Both the position numbers and the translations under genes were made by a program. Shown one piece after another: positions 6,161-6,396 of a DNA stretch of 6,396 nt (positions within the stretch are counted from its first letter, which is position 1; every line of letters starts with the position of its first letter). Below the pieces are notes generated by a model. That model saw only the letters and a list, made by a program, of their open reading frames with translations. It ran no database searches and was not told where the DNA came from. Origin of the DNA: Chloroflexota bacterium (GTDB lineage: Bacteria > Chloroflexota > Anaerolineae > Promineifilales > Promineifilaceae); contig DOXE01000414.1 of NCBI GenBank assembly GCA_003519205.1, forward strand, positions 1,228-7,623, read 5' to 3'.

Positions 6161-6396
6161 ATGCGTAAGAAAGTTATCTTTATCACAGGAGCTGTTGGCG
6201 AAATAGGCCAGGCACTCATTAAAAGCCTCTCGGCAAATACAGACAATATGCTTCTGACCTTAGATCTAAAACCATTGCCGGAGGAGTTTCGAAATTCGGT
6301 TACACATATCGAAGGTGATATTCTGGATTGGGGATTATTGTCGAGACTTGTTGGTGAGTATGAAGTGGATGTGATTTATCACCTGGCGGCGTTGCT
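6161..6396 (+). CDS. NAD-dependent epimerase/dehydratase (extended SDR), N-terminal part
   Basis: The first 78 residues of an extended short-chain dehydrogenase/reductase are visible before the right edge. The Rossmann start VIFITGAVGEIG holds the GxxGxxG motif (Gly10, Gly13, Gly16). Asp35 at the end of the second strand (LTLDLK) points to NAD rather than NADP. GDILD at 52-56 is the usual strand that contacts the adenine, and VDVIYHLAAL at 69-78 is the conserved fourth strand. The catalytic Tyr-x-x-x-Lys lies outside the window. Enzymes of this family act on nucleotide sugars or, in the SDR-type L-threonine 3-dehydrogenases, on threonine. The form IYHLAALL resembles the latter, but this is only suggestive. 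It is divergent from the MOP-like gene and appears to have its own promoter. Confidence 0.88.
   Translation, partial: MRKKVIFITGAVGEIGQALIKSLSANTDNMLLTLDLKPLPEEFRNSVTHIEGDILDWGLLSRLVGEYEVDVIYHLAAL

Noticed and set aside
1..6396. Defence system, prophage, mobile element or secondary-metabolite cluster
   Set aside because: Every sizeable coding region is explained by a housekeeping or envelope family, and no recombinase, toxin-antitoxin pair, CRISPR repeat or synthase is visible.

Overview
The window reads as an ordinary chromosomal stretch of a bacterium, most likely a member of the Chloroflexota (Anaerolineae/Caldilinea-type). That placement is inference. It rests on the surface protein at 2468-3892, which joins a zinc ribbon, a single membrane segment, Thr/Pro-rich linkers and LysM repeats in a style common in that phylum. 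It also rests on a four-domain S1 protein next to a ClpC-type ATPase that has no ctsR/mcsA/mcsB genes upstream. Nothing in the window looks mobile: no transposase, integrase, tRNA, CRISPR array or plasmid function was seen.

Layout, left to right. Positions 1-974 (minus strand) hold the N-terminal 324 codons of a ClpC/ClpB-type AAA+ unfoldase that starts at a GTG and runs off the left edge. Positions 1045-2223 (minus) encode a ribosomal protein S1-like protein with four S1 RNA-binding domains. It lies 70 bp upstream of clpC in the same direction, so the two may share a transcript. A 244-bp divergent region (2224-2467) carries two back-to-back sigma70-type promoters, one for the S1 gene and one for the rightward LysM gene. 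Positions 2468-3892 (plus) encode the membrane-anchored LysM protein. It converges, with only 14 bp between stop codons, on a metallo-beta-lactamase-fold hydrolase of the glyoxalase II-like type (3907-4548, minus). Upstream of that hydrolase on the same strand, 48 bp away, is a 12-segment membrane protein of the MATE/MOP kind with similarity to ANKH (4597-6045). A 115-bp gap then leads to a rightward NAD-dependent epimerase/dehydratase (6161 onward), cut by the right edge, with its own promoter-like sequence and a good ribosome binding site.

Functionally the window mixes protein quality control (ClpC), translation (S1), cell-envelope attachment (LysM protein), thioester or small-molecule hydrolysis (MBL protein), membrane export (MOP-like protein) and a sugar-nucleotide or amino-acid dehydrogenase. 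The genes do not form one obvious pathway, and I found no convincing undescribed system. The items most worth a second look are the LysM/zinc-ribbon protein, the unassigned MOP-family transporter, and a strong hairpin lying directly against the clpC ribosome binding site.
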